Origin: Rhipicephalus microplus
Lineage: Eukaryota > Arthropoda > Arachnida > Ixodida > Ixodidae
Length of the DNA stretch: 64,000 nucleotides
Assembly: GCF_043290135.1 (NCBI RefSeq)
Contig: NC_134701.1
Location: 200,614,601-200,678,600, forward strand
Direction: 5' to 3'
Shown: piece by piece, positions 10,700 through 22,204 of the stretch
How positions within the stretch are numbered: position 1 is the stretch's first letter
How the letters are laid out: the number at the start of each line of letters is the position of its first letter
Translations under genes and position numbers: made by a program
The notes under the pieces: generated by a model
Seen by the model: only the letters and a program-made list of their open reading frames with translations
What the model was told of the DNA's origin: nothing
The model's database searches: none

Positions 10700-12430
10700 A
10701 GCTTTGTGACCACGAGAACCCCAATGGCGTTTACTTAGTGCCATCGAACCCATTGCTTTTTGAACATGAAGACAATCGAAAGCGGAGGGAAGGGGTTCAG
10801 TGATGACGCCAATCTGCGTGAACAACCCCAATATGAACACTGCCCGCTTTGGCTTGTTTGCCCCCTTACATCGACGGTCGTTGCCGTTGATGTCGAACTC
10901 CTGACAGTACTTAAATTTGCGATCACAGCATCCACACACTGCATGCTTAACGCACCGTGCCGTGAAAGCAATGTTCTAGACGTATACAGAGGCCTGTCTT
11001 GTTTTTGAGAAGAAAAAAGGAATGCTGGTCGCACCGCGATATGACCATTGATAGATACAGCGGTTGTAAAGCTACGCCTAATTGATTCCGTAGTCTACAG
11101 CTAAAGTTACCTGCCCCACTTATATTAGGTGAATTTCGGATTCTTTTTCGCGGAGTCGCTTGTAGAGTAGTTAAGTCGCTTGTCGTTTCTTTTATATTTT
11201 TTCTGGGTCAGTAAACGTTTTCAGCAAATATTGTTATTTTAGAGATAACCACGCTCAAAAAATGAAAGTTCATCATTTGATGGCTGAGTGGATGAGTGCT
11301 AAGGTGTGCTCAAGATTCCCCATCAAGGGGGCCGGATGTCAATCGCAGCAACCCCCGTCCTCATAAGTCAATCTGCGGTGCAAATTTAGCGCCCCCTTTA
11401 ATAAGCGACTGGAGGCGGACATGGACGGGGGGGGGGGGGGGCGCCCACGTGTGTACACCTACGGCTGAGTGTTGAAGTCGGTCAAGCATGCATCGGAGGA
11501 ATCGACAAGTAACGTTAATCATGCACCTGCCAATGTCAGCCGAATGCAAGCTATCGCAGAGACAATGCTAAGAAGGAGCGACGCGCTTTCGTTCATATCA
11601 ACTCCCCTTATATAGCACTAACTGACAAAGAGATTACCTATCTGCGCAGTATATCTTTCATACGCTTCTATGAAAAAGCACGACGTGGGCAAAAAAAGTC
11701 CTTTCCCTCCCCTCCGTTTTTTTTGCCACTTCCAGATTCGTATGTATATGTGCAGTGCAAAAATAAACACAGTTGTTGGTAGTCGGTGCTAGTCCTGTTT
11801 TATCTGTCTCGTCGTTGTTCTCGCGCTGTTTTTCTTTTTATCATGAGTGCGCACCAACAAGCTCAAATTCACACGCTTCTCAATTTCGTTCGTAGTTGCG
11901 CACATTTGCACTGTACAAATTTTGTTTAAAACATCATTGAAAATTTTCTCAAGAATGGGATAAACTTATTAAGCTTCCGCTTCATTTGAACTGTATTCAC
12001 TGCTTTGCTTGGGAGCATATGGAAACACTGCCCACAGCCGGTACGAAACTACGCGTCTAACAGGTATCAAAGCGCTCGTTGCTCGTTTCTAATACAAGAC
12101 TGACATAGTACAATGGTGAATTACAGCTTCGGAAAATGTACCACGAGATGCCTCATGAACCACGAATAAAGCGCCGAGGTGCCCTTTATTGTTATTTGAA
12201 TTGCAGCTTACCAACATAGTGTTTCATAGCACGCAATAAAATTGCTAGCACATGGGTCTCTCGCTACCTGCAGACAACCGATCTGTGGATGCTTGTCTAA
12301 ATAAATAAAAATGCTCTTATTGGGGTAAAACCCAATTGGGTTGCACTGGTTCGGGCCACTCGCGGAACACTAAGACTTCTGTCACAGAATACGGGGTTTC
12401 TGCGAAACCCTATTTGAGAATCCATGCAGT
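10700..12430. other. unit-1-specific 1.73-kb segment downstream of ELO copy 1
   Basis: In unit 2 the sequence equivalent to 10695 continues almost directly into the ELO 3' end. Here 1.73 kb intervene. I see no coding domain, terminal repeat or tRNA head. It has a poly-G tract at about 11427-11441. It could be an insertion in unit 1 or a deletion in unit 2. Confidence 0.55.
12185..12190 (-). terminator. candidate poly(A) signal of ELO copy 1
   Basis: AATAAA on the minus strand about 265 bp past the stop codon. It lies inside the unit-1-specific segment, so copy 1 may use a poly(A) site that copy 2 lacks. Confidence 0.4.
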
Positions 12431-12454
12431 TGATGAACATGTGGCTTTAAGTTC

Positions 12455-13300
12455 TCAGTGGACCTTGTCCTTGACGGCTTGACCATCTATGCTGGCATCC
12501 TTCTTGTCACTGTAGGCCTTCAGGTAAAAGCGGATGAACATGACGAAGAAGAAGGCAGCCTGGCTCAGCACGATGTATGTGTGCGTCCTCGGGTAGCCGC
12601 AGCTAATGAATAGCGGCATCAGCGTGTGCAGGAAGATCATCACGAACTGTGCGAGCTGGAACAGGGTGAGGTAGCGCTTCCACCACAGGTGCTTCTTCAC
12701 GGATGGACCAAGCAGCGAGAGGAAATAGTAGCTGTACATGATCACGTGCACGAAGCTGTTGAGGATGACGCCGAACGTGACGTGACCATCAGCCCCATAG
12801 GTGAGACCGAACCAGCCGTTGAAGACGACCAGGATGTGGTGGACGACGTGTAGGAAGGAGACGTGCGAGTACTTCTTTCGAAGCACGAAGAAGATCGTGT
12901 CCAGAAAGTCAGCTATCCTCACCATCACGTACCACCAGCAGAGCGCCAGAATGCTCATTGTGACCTCGTCGCGAGCCTCGTAGTTGATACCCTGGCAGAG
13001 GAGGCTGTAGCCGCCGCCCAAGTACGACTTGGAGAGGAAGGCCACCACAAAGTAGCAGTTTAGGAGCACCATGGCCGCGTTGTAGAGGATGATTAGCGGC
13101 TTGATGTCATCGTACGGCTTGCGGTACTTCATGAACCAGGGCCCACCCACCTTGACGATGTAGATGTACGCCGCAAACAGGAAGATGATGAACTGTGTGT
13201 CGCCGGCCAGTGGCCAGTCTATGGTGCGGGGATCCCGTGTCAGGAACGGTTCGGTGGCCATCATGCCATTACCCACAGTCACATTTGCTGTAGAAGCCAT
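12455..13300 (-). CDS. very-long-chain fatty acid elongase (ELOVL family), copy 1
   Basis: The 281-aa product belongs to the ELO family of ER membrane condensing enzymes (3-ketoacyl-CoA synthases), which add malonyl-CoA-derived two-carbon units to long-chain acyl-CoAs. Visible family marks are FLDTIFFVLRKK at 132-143, the histidine box HVVHH at 151-155, NSFVHVIMYSYY at 181-192, a TxxQxxQF motif at 212-219, several hydrophobic segments consistent with a seven-span topology, and KDKVH at the C-terminus, a KxKxx ER-retrieval signal. Length and start fit the family. The ATG is followed by a short polar N-terminus before DWPLAG. The coding region is uninterrupted by introns. Codon third positions are G/C-rich, unlike the flanks. 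The motif set resembles the arthropod ELOVL1/4/7-like group, but substrate length cannot be read from sequence. Confidence 0.95.
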   Translation of the reverse strand: MASTANVTVGNGMMATEPFLTRDPRTIDWPLAGDTQFIIFLFAAYIYIVKVGGPWFMKYRKPYDDIKPLIILYNAAMVLLNCYFVVAFLSKSYLGGGYSLLCQGINYEARDEVTMSILALCWWYVMVRIADFLDTIFFVLRKKYSHVSFLHVVHHILVVFNGWFGLTYGADGHVTFGVILNSFVHVIMYSYYFLSLLGPSVKKHLWWKRYLTLFQLAQFVMIFLHTLMPLFISCGYPRTHTYIVLSQAAFFFVMFIRFYLKAYSDKKDASIDGQAVKDKVH

Positions 13301-13780
13301 GCTTGCTTCGAGTCACTCCGGGATGTCGACAAAATAGTCACTGGCTTTCGCTGTCGTTTAGGTCGCCGAGTCTCTATTGTGCTTAGTTGTGTGCGCCCTA
13401 TCAGCAGTCAGACAGGCTTGTACCCGATAAGCGGTCTTTTCTTTGCCTCTGCCTCTTTCCACGCTGTTTCAGAAGTTGACAGGCTACTCTCGGTCGAGAA
13501 GGGAGCCTTTATTTGCGTTCATGGCACGTGCTGGGAGAGGAGGAAGAGTGGCAATGATGACGACGAGTGGTGTGTGGGCAGCCTGAGGCAGGAAGCGATT
13601 AACTTTGCCCAGGATGAATGGAAAGTGCTGACGGGAAAGTGCCGACGGGAAAGTGCCGCATTGGGCATCGGCGTGCGACACCGGTGTTTTTGCGATGCGC
13701 AATGGTTTCTCACGCGTATATTTTTGGGTTTTTTCACGCTCAATCGGCGGTGCCGCCTCTTTAGCTCATGACGGCCAGTG
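13301..13780 (-). promoter_or_regulatory. duplicated 5' flank / 5' UTR of ELO copy 1
   Basis: This stretch matches 54468-54930, including GTTGTGTGCNCTATCNGCAG, AGCCTTTATTTGC and CGGCGGTGCC. The promoter region was therefore duplicated with the gene and the two copies may share basal regulation. No TATA box or splice site could be assigned with confidence. Confidence 0.5.
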
Positions 13781-13789
13781 CAAACAGAA

Positions 13790-14310
13790 CACGGACGGGA
13801 GAAGAAAATGACGACACAAGCACGTAAGAAAGTCCGCGTCCCGTTTGCCCTGGTTGCCATGAGGATTTCCCAACTCACCCAACTTGCCACCTTTTTTAAA
13901 GAGCTTTTTTTTTCTTGTGATCAACGATGCATTGTAATACAAGCCGTGGTCGTGTGTCGATTTTTTTAGATCAGGATCAGTGTAACATTGTTTTGTGTGT
14001 CGTGTTAGGTGAACATTTCCGGCACCCAATCGCTTTTCTATAAGAGCACCGTCGCCTCAACCTTTCGACGAGCATCACTTATATATAGGGTGTTTTCTTA
14101 AGACAATATATTGAAATAAAATTCTATGAAATTAAGACTGTGATAACTTTAGAGTGATATAAAGGGCGTCCGAGATATCACGTAGCACAATTTCGAAAAA
14201 AAGAGGAACGTCTTTACACGAACCACACTTAGCGCATAGTGTTCTCAGTATGCTGTAGTCGCCACTATATTTTTCTTGATGACAATCATTTAATCTGGCA
14301 TAATTATTAT
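13790..14310. other. intergenic, no gene seen
   Basis: AT-rich, no coding domain. The last bases are the left target-site duplication of the SINE at 14326-14562. Confidence 0.45.
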
Positions 14311-14325
14311 TGTGACTCCGAAATT

Positions 14326-14562
14326 GATTGATATGTGGGGTTTAACGTCCCAAAACCACCATATGATTATGAGAGACGCCGTAGTGGAGGGCTCCGGAAA
14401 TTTCGACCACCTGGGGTTCTTTAACGTGCAACCAAATCTGAGTACACGGGCCTACAACATTTCCGCCTCCATCGGAAATGCAGCCGCCGCAACCGGGATT
14501 TGATCCCGCGACCTGCGGGTCAGCAGCCGAGTACCTTAGCCACTAGACCACCGCGGCGGGGC
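14326..14562 (-). mobile_element. Ruka-like tRNA-derived SINE, copy 1
   Basis: On the minus strand a tRNA-like head GCCCCGCCGCGGTGGTCTAG with box A (TGGCTAAGGTACTCGG) and a B-box region leads into the body shared with copies at 40836, 55801 and 56520. It is flanked by a perfect 15-bp duplication TGTGACTCCGAAATT (14311-14325 and 14563-14577), the signature of LINE-mediated retroposition. The intact duplication suggests a comparatively young insertion. Confidence 0.95.
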
Positions 14563-14579
14563 TGTGACTCCGAAATTAT

Positions 14580-15409
14580 TTCTTTAATAATCAAGATGTC
14601 AATGAGGTGAATGTGCGCATGTTGAAACGACATCAAAAGAAAGAAGACGCCCGCAAAAGAATGTGCTCAGTGCCCTCAAATTAACTTACTGCAAGCAATT
14701 GCTTTGCATCTTTGCCGTTGCCAGAGACAACGTTCCGCATATTGCAAGGGCGCAGGCCTAGCACCAACATGTGTCGCAATCTTGCAGGGAATGTTTTCGC
14801 TTGATTGTGTGTCACTATCATTATCCATATCTCACGGACAACTGTTTTCATTGATAAGGCAACTTGAACACTCTTCTGATTCTTTGGTTTTGATTACAGC
14901 CTGACTATGTAAGATCGCAGTGGTGCGTTTGTTCGCACGGGATGTGGCAGATAGCACGATGCGTGTTTTTTCTTTCTTCGTTGCTTTCATTGATACTGGC
15001 CTCCTCAAAGTGAGCTTGTTGGAGAGCGCTGCTTACAGACGAGTGCAGCAGTCAAGTCATGTGTTATTTCTTATATTTTGTTGGCTTTCTTTATCAGTGT
15101 AAAGATAAAATGAGCATGCAATTTGTAAGTTGTTGAAAGTAACACAGACAGATGAAAGTAGAACAGAACATAAGCACACCTGACTCATTGACATTTACAG
15201 TAATAAGGAAGTACTTTTGGGGTTCTGAATATATTGATACGTGTATGGAACTGTCACCCCGACACAGCTGAATTGGCCCCCAAATGAAGAAGACGACAAC
15301 GTGGTCGTTATGGGTTGAACTCTCGAGCTTCCCCCGTCAACCTGCATGACTGTGCGCTCTTTAAGCCGTTAGCAAGACCAGCTCTCGGTGAATAAATCTT
15401 CCCCGTAAC

Positions 15410-15410
<1 letters not shown>
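14580..15410. other. intergenic, no gene seen
   Basis: AT-rich. Only short open frames without recognisable domains. Confidence 0.45.
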
Positions 15411-15498
<88 letters not shown>

Positions 15499-15535
15499 AC
15501 GCACACGCACACGCACACACACACACACACACACA
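15411..15535. repeat. (AC)n microsatellite with CACACG interruptions
   Basis: Pure AC to about 15487, then alternating CACACG units to about 15518, then AC again. Confidence 0.98.
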
Positions 15536-15960
15536 GGCTACAATCTTTCAGACAAGCCGGTCAATTGCATAAAGCGCACTAGTGCATGCAGAGCCTTCTC
15601 AATTCTGTGACGCTGTTGCATTCTGATGATGGTTTCAAATGATTTCCTTTGAGTAAGATTGATTATGTAATTTGCTGAGCACGTTGCAGAGACAGGTCAC
15701 TGTGCACTATACTGTAGGCAGTCACAGAAGATACGGTTAATAGTTTCTTCATCGCCACAGCGGTCAGGTGTCGGTGTCGGTCATCCCAATGCGGAAAGCA
15801 TAGGCATTGGTAAACGCAACGCCCAACCACAAACTATACGAAAGGTTCACGTCTGCTTGGCGAAGCCTCATCGAGAATTAGGGTCAAGCGAGTGCAGTCA
15901 GACATGCTTGAAGTGCGGCTAATTCCATTTTGACGTGGTGCGTTGGCGAGAAAGTTAGAG
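15536..15960. other. unassigned
   Basis: No gene recognised between the AC array and the integrase pseudogene. Confidence 0.4.
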
Positions 15961-15964
15961 GAGC

Positions 15965-16950
15965 TTCAACAAGGTATATATTGCACGCATGGCACGATGA
16001 ACTGACATCTGGGCATATGGGTGTGAACCGTACGTTAGCCAGGATTCGGGTGAGATACTACTGGCCTAAGTTGCCATAATCAGCGCAGCACTACGTAAAA
16101 ACTTGCCGAGCATGTCGAAGACGAAAAACTCCATCCGTAAAACCAGCAGGCCTACTCCAGCCAATATACCTACCGAATGCCTCATTCCAACAAGTCGGGA
16201 TGGGCCTCCTAGGACCATCCCCCTCCTCATTTACAGGAAAGAAATGGATAGTTGTCGCCACAGATTATCTTACCCGTTACGCTGAGATTGACTCTTTGTA
16301 CAGTATGAGAGCTGTCGAAGTTGCGAAGTTCTTCAACAACATAGTGCTCAGACATGGTGCGCCCATTGTTGTTACGCTGAGACTGACTTTTTGTACAGTA
16401 TGAGAGCTGTCGAAGTTGCGAAGTACTTCTTCAACAACATAGTGCTCAGACAAGGTGCGCCCATTGTTGTTAATGCAGATCGTGGAAAAGCCTTTACTGC
16501 AGATTTAATGCAATGTCTAATGAAATTGACACACACCGATCACAGAAAAAAATATATATGGCGTTGCATCCTCAAACCAATGGCTTAACGGAACGCCTCA
16601 ACAGAACTCTTACTGACACATTTCAATGTATGTCGATGTCGAGCATAAATTCTGGGATAAAATATGACCTTACATCACATTCGCATATAATACCGCCGCC
16701 CAAGAAACAACGCGAGTGGCGCCATTCGACCTTGTATTCGGCCGAACAGTAACCACACCACTGGGTGCCATGTTACCACTAAATGAAGAAAGCAGCATTC
16801 CACCTGATCCAGAGGATTTCTTGCAAAGAGCCGAGGAAGCGCGACAGATGGCAAGATACCGAATACGCCGCCAAGGAGGGGGACAATGCCACGATATATT
16901 GGCCGCATTCAAACTGAGCGCCCTTCACCGTGCCGCAAAGATACCGAGGT
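15965..16950 (+). pseudogene. Ty3/gypsy integrase pseudogene with internal tandem duplication
   Basis: Spread over shifting frames are an H2C2 finger region (HDELTSGHMGVNRTLARIRV, YYWPKLP, CRACRRRKTP), the first core strand (GLLGPSPSSFTGKKWIVVAT, the family Asp not visible), RHGAPIVV, NADRGKAF with the second Asp, HPQTNGLTERLNRTL with the catalytic Glu, and FDLVFGR near the C-terminus. A segment of about 98 bp (16275-16372) is repeated immediately downstream (16374-16473) with a few differences, duplicating the helix between the first and second catalytic strands. Several stops and frameshifts are present. No LTR or RT is adjacent, so this is a pol fragment. Confidence 0.85.
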
Positions 16951-16954
16951 AGCA

Positions 16955-19045
16955 CGAGCAGGCCTGGCCAGACCCAGCCCGCATGCGTCTTGGATTTCTG
17001 TCTGGTTCGACGCACTTGCAGTTTCCTCACAGTTACCTTAACTTGTGGGCACAATTTGCCCTCAAAATTAAGTTTTGTTTTACAAGCCTGTGTGCTTCAG
17101 TATCGCGACAATATAGACTGGTCGCGAAGACTCCATAAAAGCCCATATGTTTAGAATATGGTGGCTGATCAGTTGCTCATGGGGTTTAGTGCCATCTCTG
17201 TAAGGAGGGAGCACTTCCAGCTGAACAAAAAACAAAGCGGATGTGGCCCAATAGCTGGTAAACAAGTGATGTCATTTTGTGTGCACTGGCGCAAAACGTT
17301 TTCTCAAATGACTTTTCATGGGCCCCTGATCACTAAGCACTCGCACTAAGGTGATCGCTGGTGAGTCCTCCACAAGTGCACTTCAAGTCAATGCCATATA
17401 ATCTGATACGGACTCATAACTGATTAGTAATTCATAAGCGTACTACAGTTCAGTTCGCCTTGGTTCTACAAAGAAACTTATTCTTCAAACTTTTATCTGC
17501 CGTTCGTGGCATCTTCCGCCAATAGGTTAAGGAAACTAATAGTAGCAGCGTATACATGTGATATCTGCTGCGTGGCTCATTTGTTTCACACCTACGCAGG
17601 TTGTTTAGCACGCACTATTCATGTGATCCTCTCTTTAAACAGGAAGAAATGACGCCTAGTCACGCCAAAATGGTAATATTTTGGTTTTATTCAATGCTTA
17701 CAATACCTCAAGTTCATTACACTGCACAAAATGGTAATAAGAACAAAAAATGCTAAATGCTCTCTGCTTTGTTTTTATTTTTTTGCATTATGCTCTGATA
17801 AATTATCGCTACGTATGCGAATGAAGACATGCGTGTTGTACAGTGACAGATAACTTGGCAATCTGCTCACCGATAACGCGTATAGTCAGGAATGCATGCT
17901 CAAGAAGTGAACCGGGCTGCAGGAATACTGATGAATGAAAGTCCAGAGAGCAGTGCATTCCGACACAATGTCCTTGTTTTTTACCCAGAACACATGATCT
18001 ACCAGGCGCACGTTTGTTTCTACTGCATCCTTGCACAGCACATCGTTTTCGCAGCTACCGGCGAAAGCAATCGACGTTAAATGTAATTCGTATTGTTCCG
18101 CTGCCTGTTCGACACTGCACATAAGACGTTGACCAACAATAAAACGCACATAATGATTTCGCGCTCAACAGAGAACGCAAGCAAGCGCGGAACACTAAAA
18201 CACACGGGGGCGTGTATCATCATAGACGAATTTTACGAGTGGGCCTTGTCATGTACACCCATTTAGTGCAAGGGCTGCACTGACTATAGCGTGGGCAGAG
18301 GGCGCTAAAATATATTTTTCGTAGTAGAAAAACCATGATGAATTCATTGTTCATAACACCTACATGACATTGTTGGGGGGAATAAATTTTATTTGTGAAA
18401 CCCATTGATTGTTTCGACTTTGAACCAAACTTGGTTTTTTAACTTTTAGTGTTTGTTCCCTCCACACATAGTCACACTTCACTCGCAGTTCCCATAACTC
18501 CCCATGCTGATGTCGCTGGCAATAGCGTCTGAACCGATTCTGCCCAAGCCATCGCGACCTATTTAAATAGATCTTGGCTTCAATGCAGCATCAGCAAGGT
18601 ATGTGTTGACTGGTACCGGAACTTCCATAGAAACCCATGTATCCATTAGTTGGCGGCTCGTCACCACTGTCGCCATCTACGTTTGGAGGGAGAACTAGCA
18701 GCTAACAAAAAATAAAATATGACGTCACAACCGGAAGTAGTAGCTACGTCGTGTATTTGTTCTACAAATTTTTTTGATTGCTGACCTTATACGTGCAGTT
18801 ATAAATACGTGATTTTATTGAGCCTCAAGGCTCGCTAATTGCGTGCACCAGATAAAAAACTAACAAGAAAGATTGAAGAAGCAAAGTCGTTTTATTAGCC
18901 AAATGGTGTACTTGCAATATACATAGAAAACTTGGCAGTTGAGCTTGTGACAACTGTTCACGAGCACAAGTCATAACAATTCGAAAACTCACGTTGCCTG
19001 ATCGCGGGGGGCAGTGCGGGCCGTCACCCCCACTGGTTAGATACT
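16955..19045. other. AT-rich intergenic with a diverged repeat pair
   Basis: No gene. Bases 17125-17240 and 18625-18720 share CCATANAANCCCAT and GCCATCT followed by GGAGGGAG and CAGCTNAACAAAAAA, so they are probably copies of one dispersed repeat in the same orientation. Confidence 0.4.
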
Positions 19046-19046
19046 A

Positions 19047-19276
<230 letters not shown>

Positions 19277-19279
19277 TTA

Positions 19280-19980
19280 GCATGTCCCCTTCACCGTCAC
19301 CAAAGATGACATGCGCCGGCGAAGGCAGTCGGCAGGCGGCAGTTCCAGGAGCGGCTATCTACATATTCTGTGATGTAGTTTAGCCCTCAAATGTCACGAA
19401 AGTAAAGAGCACATAAGCGAAACTACATGAGATATGCACAAAACCACCACGCAAAATTGAGCCCCCGCCCCCCTTCCATTTAGGGCACGCGACCAAAACA
19501 TGAGCCAATAAACTATAGTTAGCCAGGTGTCAAATAAACTGTAAGGTAAATTTACAGTTAATTATGACATATATAAAACTACCTCTGTTTGGAAGAAAGT
19601 TATATTGAGTTCTTATTTTTGGTTATTTTTCACCTCCTGACCTAGTCGCCCTTCAATCGTTGACGGTGGTTGATGCCTTTGGCCATGGGGTTTCGACCCT
19701 TTCTGTTCCAAGTTTCGCGACCCACGTAATTTGACCATGACATGTGTCCTAGGAAGCGGTAGTAGTACTAATTTTAAATAGCTGACAATTTTCCGGAAAG
19801 GAGTAGTAAGATACTTTGCTCGCTAGTGTGGATTTAGAATGCAACTAGCGCTTTTCCCAGGCGCAACGGGCCGCTCGAACCTGTGGAGCCCAGGGATAGG
19901 GGACCCACCCACACGCTCGCCGTACCTTCCTTTTTTCTTTTAAATTCGAAGCATTTCTTAGCAAACTTCGGCGACATTGA
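19280..19980. other. intergenic between two microsatellites
   Basis: No gene or repeat family recognised. Confidence 0.4.
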
Positions 19981-19983
19981 GCG

Positions 19984-20247
<264 letters not shown>

Positions 20248-20590
20248 CGCCTACAACATTTATCTCTCATGGCTGTTTCGATAATGGTATCGATACCAAA
20301 CTTGGTATGGGATAACATGACTGTATGAAGAACATATTTGACTAGTCATAACACGAGAATCATGACATGCATGTAATGAATGTCATGATCCGGCAGCTTT
20401 TGCAGTGGTTTCGTTCACATGACATGTTGCAATACTGGCATGGTATGGCATGATTGCATGACAAACACAAGCGACATATCATAACATGAAAATCATGACA
20501 TGCGTGTCATGTAAGTACATGACTAGATGCTACGCTCAGGATGCGCTCGCGGCCGTTTCGCTAGCTTCACATGTTCCAAACTAGTTATTA

Positions 20591-21071
20591 GAGAGTTTTA
20601 GTACTGCGTAATGGTGCTAGGTACGCATCACGCAAGCACCTTGCGTTACGTGGCGTCGTTTGCCACTAATCGGCTTTTAGTACGCCGTAGTACTCGCGTA
20701 CGTAACGAGCGAGAAACGTGTTGCGCCATCTGGTAGATCAAAATAGAAGCGCGTGTTGTTGACAGCCAATGTGAGCCAATCCAAGTGTTATAGCCAGATT
20801 ATGGCCATATTTTAAGCCACAGGGCCGGTCGGTGCTTGCCTTCGATGCCGCCATTTTGAAAACGAAGTCTCGCGCTGTAGCGAACTTGTTCGAGAGCGGC
20901 GCGATCACCTCATACGTACGCACTCACGCATCTCATGCATGCGTACGTAGCAGCTGCGTACGTAACGCGATACGTGCGCGTTGCGGTCTGCGCATGCGCA
21001 CTACGCAGAACGTGACGTCCTTACGTACGTAACGCCGCCACGTACGCAGCGTACGCAGTACTAAAACTCTC
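20591..21071. mobile_element. MITE-like element with 20-bp terminal inverted repeats
   Basis: The left end GAGAGTTTTAGTACTGCGTA is perfectly inverted at 21052-21071. Flanks carry TATTA on both sides (20586-20590 and 21072-21076), a 5-bp duplication. The interior is rich in TACGTACG palindromes and has no transposase. Superfamily not assigned. Confidence 0.75.
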
Positions 21072-21313
21072 TATTATGCAACGTGAAGGGACGACTTAGG
21101 TAAATGACACATCCAAGCATAATAATCACGACATGCGTGTCATATAACAGACTACATGCCACACTGATAATGCGCTCGCGGCCGTTTCGCTAGCTTATCG
21201 TGTTCCAATCTTTGTAATACGTGATGCTAATGAATGACGAAGACATGGACTTGTGCAAACATGATAATCATGAAATGCGTGTCATGCGAGAACATGACTA
21301 CATGCCACAGTTA

Positions 21314-21694
21314 AGGCGCCAATACATTTCGACGTGACGCGGTCCGCGTGGTCACCGGCGTTCATTTCGTCGCGTCCCGCCGGCGTTGCCACGCTAGGCA
21401 CCGGTCCTGCCTTATAATCGGAGGCGCACGCCGCGCTGCGTTGCTTTGATGCATGCATATTTTAGCGCGTCCGGCATCCCTCCGTCACGAAAAGAGGGAG
21501 ACGCAGTGTTGGGTAGGTAACGCGTTGGCGCGAAATGCAGCAAGTCGCATTTCGCGCCTGTTGCCATCGGGCTGCGCCGACGTACGCTGGTCGCGCCTGG
21601 CGTCAGACTATAGAGTGCTCGCGTTTTGCTAACGTAGCGTTGCTGTGCCCAGCGTGCGCGTGCGTCAACGCTACATTAGAGTATGTTGGGCCCT
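21314..21694. mobile_element. MITE-like element with TTA target duplication
   Basis: The ends read AGGCGCCAATACAT and, inverted from the other side, AGGGCCCAACAT. TTA flanks both ends (21311-21313 and 21695-21697). The uninterrupted form of the host repeat at 21153-21185 shows the empty-site context. A 3-bp TWA duplication suggests PIF/Harbinger mobilisation. The interior is non-coding and GC-rich. Confidence 0.6.
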
Positions 21695-22105
21695 TTATGA
21701 TGCTCTCGCGGCCGTTTTGCTAGCACCACACTATCCAATTTTAATGATAAGTGACGTCAATGTATGACAAAATATATGACTGGTGCAAACAGGATAATCC
21801 TGACACGCGTGTCACGTAAGAACATGACAATATGCTACGCTCATAGCGTGCTTGCGGCCGTTTCGCTAGCTCCACATATACTAAATTTGGTATCACGTGA
21901 TCTGAACAGATGGCGAAGGTAAACGACACATCCGAACATGATAATCATGACACAGATGTTATGTACGGCATCATTTACTTCCACCTCTGAACGTTGTGCT
22001 GATTTTAAAGTGACATATCAACATTTTTAATTCGTGCTTCGCATATGATCGATTCCCACTGAACGTGGGACCTGCCAATGTTTTTTCAAATGAGTGTTCC
22101 GATAA

Positions 22106-22109
<4 letters not shown>

Positions 22110-22200
<91 letters not shown>
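22110..22200. repeat. (AT)n microsatellite
   Basis: Pure alternating tract directly abutting the SINE-C head at 22201. Confidence 0.98.

Positions 22201-22204
<4 letters not shown>

Larger units (their letters stand above)
8570..13780. repeat. segmental duplication unit 1 (contains ELO copy 1)
   Basis: Colinear patches match 50660-54930 in the same orientation: 8570-8790 with 50670-50870, about 9290-9900 with 51985-52550, about 9940-10130 with 52890-53070, 10560-10695 with 53455-53590, and the gene with its 5' flank (12430-13780 with 53600-54930). About 1.73 kb (10700-12430) is present only in this unit. The 54-kb unit instead carries a LINE scrap at 51.13-51.46 kb. Confidence 0.8.
20265..22096. 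mobile_element. palindromic tandem-repeat element, centre and right arm only
   Basis: Repeated motifs CATGATAATCATGACATG, CTCGCGGCCGTTTCGCTAGC and CCAAATTTGGTATCACGT match the right arm of the element at 46570-48092. The right terminus CGATTCCCACTG...GTGGGA..TGCC is the same. The centre (GACTAGTCATAAC, GGTTTCGTTCACATGACAT) matches 47,470-47,640 in reverse orientation. The left arm is absent. Two terminal-inverted-repeat elements are inserted in it (20591-21071 and 21314-21694). No protein is encoded. Confidence 0.7.

Noticed and set aside
14326..14562. SINE near ELO copy 1 and SINE near ELO copy 2 (55801) as part of the segmental duplication
   Set aside because: They lie in opposite orientation. 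The 14326 copy has its own perfect target duplication, which is absent at 55801.
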